This document shows, in pieces, positions 34,638 to 43,271 of a DNA stretch of 64,000 bases. How positions within the stretch are numbered: the stretch's first letter is position 1; every line of letters starts with the position of its first letter. The translations under genes and the position numbers were made by a program. The stretch comes from an uncultured Rhodospirillaceae bacterium (GTDB taxonomy: Bacteria > Pseudomonadota > Alphaproteobacteria > CAAGCB01 > CAG-977): NCBI GenBank assembly GCA_900550445.1, contig URSF01000006.1, positions 13,908 to 77,907 on the forward strand, given 5' to 3'. The notes under the pieces were generated by a model, which saw only the letters and a program-made list of their open reading frames with translations, was not told where the DNA came from and did not search any database.

Positions 34638-36404
34638 GTGTCCCGCATCAGCCGTTATTTCCAAAACATCAGCTTGTATTTCAGGCAAAAGTGGGCGGAT
34701 TTAAGAGGATTTTCCGTTATCCGGTCACCGTTGTCATGGCGTTTGCTGCTGTTAAACCTGCTGGCGCCGGCTTTGCTGGTTGCCGGACTGTTGTACATGG
34801 ACCATTATCAAAAAGGGCTGATTGATGCGGAAATCAAAGTTTTGAAAATTCAGGCAGAACTGATGGCCGTTGCCGTCAGCGAAGGGGCCGTCAATTCCGA
34901 ATTTGTTTCTTCTTTGCTGCCGATGGAACAGGAGCGCAGACAAGATCAGGGGTATTTTTTAAAAAACAAAACCTCGCATCCGTATTTTTCAAATTTCGGG
35001 TCTTCCGGGAATCTGCTGACCCGCATGCCGCGGGAAATTTTCCGGCTGCTGCCCGACGCGGCCCGGCGTATTTTGCTGCGTCTGCCGTCACTGGATACCG
35101 TCCGCGTCCGGTTGTTCGACCATAACGGCGTTTTGACCGCGGACAGTCGGTTAAGCGGCGCCAGCCTGTTGCCGCAGATTACGGCGGAACATAACGATTC
35201 TTTTTGGAAAAACCTGTTCGGAACCAATACGCTGCCGCGTTATGACGAACCGAAAAATCAGACGGCTTTCGATTACCAGGAAGTCGGAGCCGCTTTGGGA
35301 GACGGCGTTTTTTCTTCGGAAATCAGATTCTTGGAAGGGTACGGCAAAATACTAAGCGTCGCCGTCCCCGTTGTTTTTGACGATCAGATCGTCGGCGCGA
35401 TCATGGTTACGGGCGGCATTGAAAACGTTTTAAAAAATCTGGTTGCTTTCCGCCTGGCCGTTTTCAGGTTATTCGGTCTGGCTTTTGCCGTAACGATTTT
35501 ATTGTCTTACTTCATGGTGCGCACAATCGTCATGCCTTTAAACCGGCTGTCAACGGCGGCCGTCAATATCCGCGTCAGCGGCGGCAGACGGCAGAGAATC
35601 CCCGATGAAACCAAAAGAAACGACGAAATCGGCGATTTGTCGGGCGCGCTGATTAAAATGACGGATACTTTGTGGGAAAGACTGGACGCAACCGAACGCT
35701 TTGCCGCCGACGTGTCGCATGAAATCAAGAATCCTCTTTCTTCCATGCGCAGCGCGATTGAAACAATCGACCATATTTCAAACGAAGAAAAGAAAAAACG
35801 TCTGATTCATATCATTCATGAAGACGTCTTGCGTCTGGACCGCCTGATTACGGACATATCGAACCTGTCGCGGCTGGACGCCGAATTATCCCGCGAAGTA
35901 TTTGAAGTCATTGATATTTATAAACTTCTTTCTTCCGTCATAGAGGTCTATAATCTGGGGGAAGCGGCAACCAAAAGAAACATCAAATTTATTCTGCTCT
36001 GGGAACCGCATTTACCCAAAAACGTTATGATTTTAGGTATGGAGACCCGTCTGGCCCAGGTTTTTTACAATTTAATCAGCAACGCCATTTCCTTTTCACC
36101 GGACAATTCGACAATCAGCGTTGCGGCATGCATGAAAAACAATATGCTGGAACTGCGTTTTAACGATGAAGGACCGGGCATACCGCCGGGCGATGAAAAA
36201 AAACTGTTTCAGCGTTTTTACTGCGAACGGCCGACTGCGGAACAGTTCGGACATCATTCTGGTCTGGGTTTATCTATTTCCGAAAAAATCATATCGGGGC
36301 TGAACGGAAAAATTTACGCCGAAAACCGGACAGACAAAGACGGCCGGATTATGGGGGCGTCATTTGTTATTCTGCTGCCGCCGTTTAAAGGAAAGATAGA
36401 ATGA
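34638..36404 (+). CDS. chvG: ChvG-type sensor histidine kinase
   Basis: A 588-residue kinase. First transmembrane helix near residues 35-55, a large periplasmic sensor domain up to about 270, second helix near 275-295, HAMP to about 345, HisKA with ADVSHEIKNPLSSMRSAI near 357, and HATPase with NLISNAISFSP near 477, FNDEGPGIPP near 505 and HSGLGLSISEKII near 540. Start GTG 34638, six bases after chvI, with GGAAGGA upstream. The ChvG identity rests on the chvI-chvG-hprK order and architecture. Its TGA overlaps the hprK ATG. Confidence 0.9.
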   Translation: MSRISRYFQNISLYFRQKWADLRGFSVIRSPLSWRLLLLNLLAPALLVAGLLYMDHYQKGLIDAEIKVLKIQAELMAVAVSEGAVNSEFVSSLLPMEQERRQDQGYFLKNKTSHPYFSNFGSSGNLLTRMPREIFRLLPDAARRILLRLPSLDTVRVRLFDHNGVLTADSRLSGASLLPQITAEHNDSFWKNLFGTNTLPRYDEPKNQTAFDYQEVGAALGDGVFSSEIRFLEGYGKILSVAVPVVFDDQIVGAIMVTGGIENVLKNLVAFRLAVFRLFGLAFAVTILLSYFMVRTIVMPLNRLSTAAVNIRVSGGRRQRIPDETKRNDEIGDLSGALIKMTDTLWERLDATERFAADVSHEIKNPLSSMRSAIETIDHISNEEKKKRLIHIIHEDVLRLDRLITDISNLSRLDAELSREVFEVIDIYKLLSSVIEVYNLGEAATKRNIKFILLWEPHLPKNVMILGMETRLAQVFYNLISNAISFSPDNSTISVAACMKNNMLELRFNDEGPGIPPGDEKKLFQRFYCERPTAEQFGHHSGLGLSISEKIISGLNGKIYAENRTDKDGRIMGASFVILLPPFKGKIE

Positions 36405-36835
36405 CGCTGATACATGCTTCCTGCGTCGAATTTATGGGCTCCGGCCTGCTGATCTGCGGCAGGCCCGGATCCGGCAAATCCGATCTGTGCCTGCGGCTGA
36501 TTGACGCGGGGGCGAAATTTGTTTCCGATGATCAGACCGTCGTTGAAAACCGCGGCGGAAAACTGACGGCCAGCGCTCCCGATTCCATTAAAGGAATGTT
36601 AGAAATCAGAGGGGTGGGCATCGTTGAAACGCCGTGCATCGACAAAACGGAAATCAGCCTAAAGTTGAGCTTGCAGTCTTCCACCCAAATCGACAGAATG
36701 CCCGAAAAACATACGGAATTAATTGAAAATGCGGAAATTCCGGTTTTTTATCTGGACGCTTTTTCGGTTTCTGCCGTAATAAAGATCAAAACGCTTCTGT
36801 TAATTCAGAATCAAAAAAGGAAAATAATCACATGA
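36401..36835 (+). CDS. hprK: HPr kinase/phosphorylase, short alphaproteobacterial form
   Basis: A 144-residue HprK, the C-terminal kinase domain only, as in other alphaproteobacteria. Walker A is GRPGSGKSDLCLR near residue 20; the catalytic DD pair is in KFVSDDQTVVE near 45; the GMLEIRGVGI signature is near 65. It phosphorylates and dephosphorylates the regulatory serine of HPr (Ser in the HPr gene at 38.1 kb). ATGA overlap at both ends (chvG and rapZ) points to tight coupling. Confidence 0.93.
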   Translation: MTLIHASCVEFMGSGLLICGRPGSGKSDLCLRLIDAGAKFVSDDQTVVENRGGKLTASAPDSIKGMLEIRGVGIVETPCIDKTEISLKLSLQSSTQIDRMPEKHTELIENAEIPVFYLDAFSVSAVIKIKTLLLIQNQKRKIIT

Positions 36836-37698
36836 AACGGATCGTTATTGTCAGCGGCCTGTCGGGCGCCGGGAAATCAAGCGTTTTAAAAATATTGGAA
36901 GATTTGGGTTTTGAAGTCATTGATAATTTGCCCTTGTCCGTTTTACAACAGGTTATTTCCGGAACGGCGCAGGATTCTTCCGTCGCATTGGGTGTCGATG
37001 CCAGAACAAGGGATTTTAACTGTGAAAAACTATGCGCGATCTGCGCGGAAATCAAAAAAGATAAAACCATTGCCGAAAAAATTATTTTTTTAGACTGCGA
37101 TGATGAAAAACTGCTGCGTCGCTTTACGGAAACCCGGCGGTCGCACCCGTTGGCCAAAAACAGGAAACTCAGCGACGGAATAGCTTTGGAACGCAGTCTG
37201 ATGGCGCATTTGCGGCAGAAATCAGACATTGTTATCGACACGACGGATATGAAAATTTCTCAGCTGCGTTCGGTTGTTCGGGCTGAATATGAAGCCTCCG
37301 AAACCAAAAAGACCGTTGTTTCCGTTATGTCTTTTTCTTATCGGGAAGGGTTGCCGCGCGAAGCCGATTTGGTTTTTGACGTGCGTTTTTTGCGCAATCC
37401 CCATTATGATCCCGATCTGCGTCCGTTAACCGGAAAAAATGCCGAAGTCGGCGCTTATATTGAGCAAGATCCCGATTATTTTTCTTTTTTCAACAGGTTA
37501 AAGGATTTTATCGATCCTCTGCTGCCCCGGTTTGAACAGGAAGGAAAAACACGTCTGACAATCGCCGTCGGCTGTACGGGCGGAAAACACCGTTCCGTTT
37601 ATATCGCGGAACAACTTTATAAATGGCTTTTGGATCAAAAAAAGTGTATTGTAACTTTAACCCACCGTGAACTGGATAAAAACAAACAGGAAAAATAA
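36832..37698 (+). CDS. rapZ: RNase adapter protein RapZ/YvcJ family
   Basis: A 288-residue P-loop protein. Walker A GLSGAGKSSVLK near residue 7, Walker B IIFLDCDDEKLLRRF near 82, the RRSHPL motif near 102, VMSFSYREGLPREADLVFDVRFLRNPHY near 165, and the C-terminal CTGGKHRSVYIAE near 245 are all present. In enterobacteria RapZ targets RNase E to glmZ; in other bacteria its target differs and it is usually next to ptsN or hprK, as here. It overlaps hprK by four bases and ends two bases before the EIIA gene. Confidence 0.94.
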   Translation: MKRIVIVSGLSGAGKSSVLKILEDLGFEVIDNLPLSVLQQVISGTAQDSSVALGVDARTRDFNCEKLCAICAEIKKDKTIAEKIIFLDCDDEKLLRRFTETRRSHPLAKNRKLSDGIALERSLMAHLRQKSDIVIDTTDMKISQLRSVVRAEYEASETKKTVVSVMSFSYREGLPREADLVFDVRFLRNPHYDPDLRPLTGKNAEVGAYIEQDPDYFSFFNRLKDFIDPLLPRFEQEGKTRLTIAVGCTGGKHRSVYIAEQLYKWLLDQKKCIVTLTHRELDKNKQEK

Positions 37699-37699
37699 A

Positions 37700-38101
37700 A
37701 TGATTGGCTTGATTTTAGTTTCTCACAGACATTTGGCCGAAGAAATGAAGGCTGTTATGGAACATGTTGTCGGCCCGCAGGAAAACGTTGAAACCGTCAG
37801 TATTTTTCCCGCGGACGATATGGAGCAGCGCCGCACGGAAATTCAGGAAAAAATCGCGAAAGTCGACAGCGGCGACGGCGTTATCGTTTTAACCGACATG
37901 TTTGGCGGGACTCCTTCCAATCTGGCAATTTCCATGATGACGCAGGATAACGTCGAAGTCCTGGCCGGCATGAATTTGCCGATGCTGATCAAATTGGCGC
38001 AGGTGCGTTCAAACCAGAAGTTAAAAGAAGCGGCTTTAAGTGCTCAGGAAGCCGGCAAAAAATATATCAATGTCGCTTCGGCTTTATTAAATCATGCCTG
38101 A
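37700..38101 (+). CDS. PTS EIIA, mannose type
   Basis: A 133-residue EIIA(Man) domain protein, probably regulatory because no cognate EIIB/C/D is nearby. The phosphoacceptor histidine is in LVSHRHLAEEM near residue 8 and the fold signature VLTDMFGGTPSNLAIS is near 63. I chose ATG 37700 with AGGAAAAA upstream; an earlier in-frame start would overlap rapZ. It accepts phosphate from HPr in the chain EI-HPr-EIIA. Confidence 0.92.
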   Translation: MIGLILVSHRHLAEEMKAVMEHVVGPQENVETVSIFPADDMEQRRTEIQEKIAKVDSGDGVIVLTDMFGGTPSNLAISMMTQDNVEVLAGMNLPMLIKLAQVRSNQKLKEAALSAQEAGKKYINVASALLNHA

Positions 38102-38116
38102 GGAAAAGGACACCGA

Positions 38117-38395
38117 ATGACAACGTCCGGCGTTTCCAAAATACTGAAGATTACGAATGAAAAAGGGCTGCACGCCCGCGCGGCGGCGGCATTCGTCAGA
38201 ACGGCGGATTCTTTTGACGCGCAGGTATGCGTTGAAAAGGACGAGCAGGAGGTTTCCGGGCATTCCATTATGGGGCTGATGATGCTGGGCGCCGCCTGCG
38301 ATTCGGAAATAAAAGTTGTCTGTTCGGGCAAAGAAGCGCAAAAGGCTTTAAACGCATTGGAAAAACTGGTCAATGACAAATTCAACGAAAATTAA
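38117..38395 (+). CDS. ptsH: HPr phosphocarrier
   Basis: A 92-residue HPr. The catalytic histidine is in NEKGLHARAAAAFV near residue 20; the HprK-regulated serine is in SGHSIMGLMMLGAA near 51. Both sites are intact, so phosphorylation at His by EI and at Ser by HprK is predicted. AAGGAC is eight bases upstream of the ATG. The 3' end overlaps the EI gene by 23 bases. Confidence 0.95.
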   Translation: MTTSGVSKILKITNEKGLHARAAAAFVRTADSFDAQVCVEKDEQEVSGHSIMGLMMLGAACDSEIKVVCSGKEAQKALNALEKLVNDKFNEN

Positions 38396-40199
38396 AAAGC
38401 TGCCTGCTTTTTCCAAACGCCGCAGAACGGGCCAAAACGTTTGTCCTTTGGACGGGGTTGAAATTATCCGGGAAGGAACCGGCGTTTCTCCGGGAATTGT
38501 TATCGGCAGAGTCTTTGTTTACGACACTTTGCTGAAATCCGTTCCGCAATACAGAATTAATGAAGAAGACGTTCCTGCGGAACAGCAGCGTTTCTTAGAC
38601 GCCGTTCAACATACGCTGCATCAGTTCGATTCCATTCTGGACAAAGCCAAAGGTGCTTTTGAAGATGATCCTTTAAGCTCTTTGTTTGACGTTTACCGCC
38701 ACATGTTAAAAGGATCCCGCCTGATCCGCGGTGTATGCAGCCGTATAAAAAACGGACAGATTAATGCCGAAGCCGCCGTACAAACGGAAATCGCCGCGAT
38801 CGCGGACGTTTTTGACGCCATGGACGATGTTTATATTTCCGCCAGAATAGAAGATATCCGCAGCGTCGGCGCCAGAATCCTGAGAAACCTGCAATCGGAA
38901 GCCAAAGAAAAAAACATTCATCTGCCGGAAAACGCCGTCATTATCGCAAATGACCTCAGCGCGGCGGATACGGCTCTGTTGAATTTGAAAAAAATTACGG
39001 CTTTTGTCACAACCGGCGGATCGGTTCAAAGCCATACGGCATTACTGGCCCGTTCTCTGGGCATGCCCGCCATTGTGGGAATTCCCGATTTAATGCGGAT
39101 CGCCCGGACCGGCGATATCATTATTATTGACGGAACATACGGCAAAGTCATCTTATGCCCGACGCAGGAGAACGTTGATCTTTACCGAAAATACCGCTCT
39201 GATTTTTTGCGCTGGAAACGGTCGTTAAAACGTCTCAGAAGACAGCCGTCCGTTACTTCGGATCAGGTCTTTATCCGGTTAAAAGGCAACATTGACCTGC
39301 CGCATGAAGTTGACTTTTTGCTGCAAACCGGCGTTGACGGCATCGGATTGATGCGCAGCGAATACATGTTTCTAAACCGTCGGGATCTGCCCAGCGAAGA
39401 CGAACAATTTGAAATACTGCGCCAAATTGTTTCCAGAATGGAAGGAAAACCGATTACGTTCAGGACTTTTGATGTCGGCGGCGATAAAAGTCCCGATGCT
39501 TTGCACCCGCCGAAAACGGAAAATCCGGCTTTGGGGTTGCGCGGCATTCGTTTTGCTTTAAAAATGCCGACGCTTTTGAAAACGCAGTTTCGTGCCGTAT
39601 TAAGAGCTTGCTGTTTTGGAGATATCCGTATTTTGCTGCCGATGGTGACTTCTGCCGAGGAAATTACTTCGGCTAAAAAACTGTTGGCGGAATGTGCCGA
39701 AGAACTGCGTGAAAAATCCGTTCCCCTGCCCGACTGCCTGCCGCAGCTGGGCGTAATGATCGAAACGCCGGCCGCCGCACTGGAAGCCGAAGTTCTGGCC
39801 GCGAACTGCGACTTTTTATCAATCGGAACGAACGACCTGATTCAATATACTCTGGCCGTTGACAGAACGGATTCGTCCGTAGCAAGCCTGTTTAACCCGT
39901 TGCACCCGTCAATTCTGAAACTGCTGAAAAGAACGGCAGACAGCGCCAATGCAGCGCAGATTCCCGTCAGCATCTGCGGTGAAATGGCTTCCAATCACCG
40001 CTATGCCGCCGTTCTGATCGGACTGGGGATTCATGAATTATCCATGCCGGCAATCAATATTCCCATGGTTAAAGAAAGAATCAGATCTTTAAGCCTGGCG
40101 GAAATGGAACATTTCGCAAATCAGCTTTTATCGCTTTCCTATCCGGCGGATATTGTAAAAACATTCAATGCCTTTGAAGAAGGAGTCAGGTTTTATTAA
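38373..40199 (+). CDS. PTS enzyme I
   Basis: A 608-residue phosphoenolpyruvate-protein phosphotransferase. Active-site histidine in GGSVQSHTALLARSLGMPAIVG near residue 209; the PEP-binding domain has GIGLMRSEYMFL near 320, TFRTFDVGGDK near 362, NPALGLRGIRFAL near 382, and IGTNDLIQYTLAVDR near 488 with the catalytic cysteine ICGEMA near 530. There is no N-terminal GAF domain, so by architecture it is EI-like rather than canonical EI(Ntr). A basic 30-residue N-terminal extension is unusual. It overlaps ptsH by 23 bases; the true start could be downstream. Confidence 0.92.
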   Translation: MTNSTKIKKLPAFSKRRRTGQNVCPLDGVEIIREGTGVSPGIVIGRVFVYDTLLKSVPQYRINEEDVPAEQQRFLDAVQHTLHQFDSILDKAKGAFEDDPLSSLFDVYRHMLKGSRLIRGVCSRIKNGQINAEAAVQTEIAAIADVFDAMDDVYISARIEDIRSVGARILRNLQSEAKEKNIHLPENAVIIANDLSAADTALLNLKKITAFVTTGGSVQSHTALLARSLGMPAIVGIPDLMRIARTGDIIIIDGTYGKVILCPTQENVDLYRKYRSDFLRWKRSLKRLRRQPSVTSDQVFIRLKGNIDLPHEVDFLLQTGVDGIGLMRSEYMFLNRRDLPSEDEQFEILRQIVSRMEGKPITFRTFDVGGDKSPDALHPPKTENPALGLRGIRFALKMPTLLKTQFRAVLRACCFGDIRILLPMVTSAEEITSAKKLLAECAEELREKSVPLPDCLPQLGVMIETPAAALEAEVLAANCDFLSIGTNDLIQYTLAVDRTDSSVASLFNPLHPSILKLLKRTADSANAAQIPVSICGEMASNHRYAAVLIGLGIHELSMPAINIPMVKERIRSLSLAEMEHFANQLLSLSYPADIVKTFNAFEEGVRFY

Positions 40200-40200
40200 A

Positions 40201-41088
40201 ATGCAAAATCCGGATATTGGTTTAATTTGTATTGCAGCTTCGGCGGTTTTATTGGTTGTTATTGCATTGATTGTCTTTTTTCGCCGTGAAATGCCGCCGT
40301 TTCAGACAGTTCTGATCAGCGGTTCCCCCGCGCAGACTCTGGCTTATATAAAAAAAGGCGCAGATCCGAACGGTCATGACGAATACGGCATTACGCCGCT
40401 GATGGTCGCCGCCGCTTATAACAAAAATACAAAAGTAACCGATATTCTTTTAAAAGCCGGAGCCTCCGTCATGCTGAAAGACGCAGAAGGCTTGACGGCT
40501 TTATTTCATGCCATAAAAAACAGCGCGCCGCAAAAAACGCTGGACTTATTGCTTAAACGCGGCAGCAATCTGTATGACAGAACAAACAACGGACAAACGG
40601 CTTTGACAATCGCTCTGTCAAACAAACCGGCGCCCGGCCTGCTGGTCTGGTTAAAAAAACACGGCATGGATATCAATGAACGCGACAGAAACGGTTTAAC
40701 GCCTTTGATGCACGCGATACAGCAAAATGTTTCCGTTGAAATTATCAAGCTGCTGCTGTCGCTGGGCGCCCGTGTATCCGACCGGGCGGAATTCGGCGTT
40801 ACGCCGCTGATGCTGGCTGCCGGACGGAATTTAAATCCTTATGTATTGATGACGTTGCTGGAAAATGGCGCAGGCATTGATGACCGCAGCGCAGAAGGTT
40901 TAACGCCTTTGATGTACGCCGCAGCCTTTAATCCGAACCCGGAAACGGTTGACGTTTTGATCGACTGCGGCGCCAGAATTCCTTTGGAAGACAAAGATGG
41001 CAACACGGCGCTGGATTATGCCAAAAATAATCCCAAGCTATATGAAACGGAAACGTACTGGCGGTTAAACAACCTCAGTTACGAATAA
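40201..41088 (+). CDS. Membrane-anchored ankyrin-repeat protein
   Basis: About 295 residues. One N-terminal hydrophobic helix (near 7-28) is followed by about seven ankyrin repeats with the TPLMxAA pattern (GITPLMVAAAY, GLTALFHAIK, GQTALTIALS, GLTPLMHAIQ, GVTPLMLAAG, GLTPLMYAAA, GNTALDYAKN). The topology suggests the repeats are periplasmic or cytoplasmic depending on orientation; neither is settled. I start at ATG 40201, just past the EI stop; an in-frame ATG at 40168 inside the EI gene is possible. Partner unknown. It abuts the convergent lipoprotein gene with no gap. Confidence 0.8.
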   Translation: MQNPDIGLICIAASAVLLVVIALIVFFRREMPPFQTVLISGSPAQTLAYIKKGADPNGHDEYGITPLMVAAAYNKNTKVTDILLKAGASVMLKDAEGLTALFHAIKNSAPQKTLDLLLKRGSNLYDRTNNGQTALTIALSNKPAPGLLVWLKKHGMDINERDRNGLTPLMHAIQQNVSVEIIKLLLSLGARVSDRAEFGVTPLMLAAGRNLNPYVLMTLLENGAGIDDRSAEGLTPLMYAAAFNPNPETVDVLIDCGARIPLEDKDGNTALDYAKNNPKLYETETYWRLNNLSYE

Positions 41089-41241
41089 TTACCGCACGTC
41101 CTGAGGAACATAGTTTCCTTCAAAAATAGAACCGTAAGAATCCGTTGTCCGGTAGGTGGGAATGTCATATTGATTCCGGCAGGCGGCCGTCGTCAGCAAA
41201 ACATGTGCGATTATTAATAAAAAGAACACCTTTTTTTTCAT
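41089..41241 (-). CDS. Tiny lipoprotein coupled to lnt
   Basis: A 50-residue lipoprotein precursor: MKKKVFFLLIIAHVLLTTAAC, with lipobox TTAAC, then a 29-residue mature peptide rich in Tyr, Thr, Ser and Asp ending VPQDVR. AAAGGAT is six bases upstream of the ATG. The start codon overlaps the lnt stop (ATGA), and the stop is directly adjacent to that of the convergent ankyrin gene, both strong signs of a real gene. Function unknown. Confidence 0.75.
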   Translation of the reverse strand: MKKKVFFLLIIAHVLLTTAACRNQYDIPTYRTTDSYGSIFEGNYVPQDVR

Positions 41242-42785
41242 TTTAAATCCTTTGTTTTTCGGTCAGGAACTGCAGCCGCGATCAGCAGGATCAGACAGAA
41301 GATCAAAGGAACTTTATTGCCGTACGCGGCATAAAAAGTCGGCTGATCCGTCCGCCGAGGCAAACCTGCGTCAACAATTCCCTGTTTGCCCAATCCCAGA
41401 AAAGCCGTTACACGGCCATAGGCGTCTATCATTCCGCTGATGCCGGTATTGGCCGCTCTGGCCAGCGGCAGCCCTTCTTCCACCGCCCGCATCTGCGCGG
41501 CGGCAAAATGCTGATAAGGGCCGGCGCTTAAACCGTACCAGCCGTCGTTTGTAACGTTTAACAGCCAATACGGACGGACCTGCTTATCTGCTACCTGTCC
41601 CGGAAAGATCACTTCATAACAAACCAGCATGCCGACAGGTAAAGTCCGCGGAATAATAACCGTTCTGACGCCGCCGCCCGTACTGAAATCCATTGCGACC
41701 GGCGTTAATTTGCGAATAAACGGAAACATATCCGACAGCGGAACATATTCACCGAACGGAACCAGATGCGATTTATCATAACTGCCCAGAAATACGCCCA
41801 AGTCATTCATAGCGACAATGCTGTTAAACATTTTAACCGCCGGCTGTTCTTGATTATTGACTTCGCGTCGCAAAGACCCCGCCAGCAAAATCGATCCCGG
41901 CGTCAAAGCGCTGGTCACCATGGCGCGCGCAAAATCATCGTCGGTCAGTAAAAACTGCGTCGCCGTTTCCGGCCAGATGACATGCGTTGCTTTTTCAGCG
42001 CCGGCCGCGCGGCTTAAATGAACATGTTTCATTAAATTTTGTTCGGCTTCGGCCGCACTCCATTTTGTCCCTTGCGGAATATTCGGCTGAACCAAACGGA
42101 TCAAGACGCCGTTAATCGTATTGTCCGGCGCGGGCGCTTTTTCCAGCCGCCAGATTCCGAAACCAAATAATCCCAACAAAATCAAAACAGCCGGCAGAAG
42201 GGTTTTGACAATCTCTTTTTTGCCGGTAATTAATGCGGGCAAACCGGCCGTAAAAACGGTAACGACGCTTAATCCGTAGGCTCCCCATACCGACGCGGTC
42301 TGCAGCATCGCCGGCCAGTCCGTCCAAACCGAAGCGATCAAATTCCACGGAAACCCGGTAAACAGCCATGAACGCACCCATTCCAGTATCCCCCAGGCTG
42401 CGCTGAATGCCGTCAGCCGGCGCAGTCCCTTTTTAAAGAAAGCCGCCGTAACAGCGGCAGCCGCGCCGAACAGTCCGCCCCACAGGCCAAACCCCAAAGG
42501 CGGCAACGGCGCCAAAGACTGAAACCCCATGCCTTCAATCATTAAAGCATTAGACACCCAGGCCAGTCCCAAAGAAAAGAAACCGAATCCGAACAGGAAT
42601 CCGGCGCCGGCGGCCTGTCTTTTACTGTCCAGACGATTAATCAGAAAAACAATTCCCGAAAAAGCGACAAACAAACAGGGAATAACATAAAACGGCGGCA
42701 ACGCCCCAACGGCGATAAAGCCGCAGATCAAAGCCGACATATATTTTTTCCGGCAGAATATTTCCGCCGCTTTTTCAATTATCAT
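41238..42785 (-). CDS. lnt: Apolipoprotein N-acyltransferase
   Basis: A 515-residue integral membrane enzyme that N-acylates lipoprotein cysteines, the last step of lipoprotein maturation. About seven N-terminal helices are followed by a periplasmic nitrilase domain with the catalytic triad in IWPETATQF (Glu), DKSHLVPFGEYVP (Lys) and MLVCYEVIFPG (Cys), and NDGWYG near 440. A last helix sits at the C-terminus. I chose ATG 42785 (MIIEKAAEIF), which overlaps the ybeY end by 11 bases; the longer frame runs back into ybeY. Confidence 0.94.
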   Translation of the reverse strand: MIIEKAAEIFCRKKYMSALICGFIAVGALPPFYVIPCLFVAFSGIVFLINRLDSKRQAAGAGFLFGFGFFSLGLAWVSNALMIEGMGFQSLAPLPPLGFGLWGGLFGAAAAVTAAFFKKGLRRLTAFSAAWGILEWVRSWLFTGFPWNLIASVWTDWPAMLQTASVWGAYGLSVVTVFTAGLPALITGKKEIVKTLLPAVLILLGLFGFGIWRLEKAPAPDNTINGVLIRLVQPNIPQGTKWSAAEAEQNLMKHVHLSRAAGAEKATHVIWPETATQFLLTDDDFARAMVTSALTPGSILLAGSLRREVNNQEQPAVKMFNSIVAMNDLGVFLGSYDKSHLVPFGEYVPLSDMFPFIRKLTPVAMDFSTGGGVRTVIIPRTLPVGMLVCYEVIFPGQVADKQVRPYWLLNVTNDGWYGLSAGPYQHFAAAQMRAVEEGLPLARAANTGISGMIDAYGRVTAFLGLGKQGIVDAGLPRRTDQPTFYAAYGNKVPLIFCLILLIAAAVPDRKTKDLK

Positions 42786-43269
42786 AGGGATTTTCCATAC
42801 CGTTTCGCGCCAGGATTTCAATTTCCAGCGCTTCCATTTCAGCCGCGTCCGCATCGGTCATATGATCATATCCGATCAAATGCAGAACACCATGGACAAT
42901 CAAATGAAACAAATGATCCGCCATTGATATTTTTTGTTCTTCCGCTTCGCGTTTTGTTGTTTCAAAGGCAACGACGATATCCCCCAGCAGCAGCGGATCG
43001 ACAATCGGTTCGTCCGCGTCGTCCAAAGCGGCAAAGGATAAAACGTTTGTCGGCCGATCTATGCCGCGGTAAGTTTTATTCAAAGCATGAATTGCCACGT
43101 CATCAGCCAGCAGAACACTGACTTCCGCAGATCTAACGGGCAGTCTGAAGTCGCCCGTATTGCCCGCCAGCCATGCGGCCGACGCGGCGGTTTTAACCAG
43201 CTTTCTGACGTCGGGCAGCTCATTTTTCCACGCCGCAGCGTCAATACGCAAAGCGACTTTCAGCGTCAT
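42775..43269 (-). CDS. ybeY: rRNA maturation endonuclease YbeY
   Basis: A 164-residue metal-dependent single-strand endoribonuclease for 16S rRNA 3'-end processing and 70S quality control. The zinc motif HLIVHGVLHLIGYDH (H-x3-H-x5-H) is near residue 120, and the VLADDVAIHALNKTYRGIDRPTNVLSF segment near 55 is typical. It starts two bases after the PhoH-like gene and overlaps lnt by 11 bases; the phoH-ybeY-lnt order is widespread and supports the call. Confidence 0.94.
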   Translation of the reverse strand: MTLKVALRIDAAAWKNELPDVRKLVKTAASAAWLAGNTGDFRLPVRSAEVSVLLADDVAIHALNKTYRGIDRPTNVLSFAALDDADEPIVDPLLLGDIVVAFETTKREAEEQKISMADHLFHLIVHGVLHLIGYDHMTDADAAEMEALEIEILARNGMENPYDN

Positions 43270-43271
43270 AA

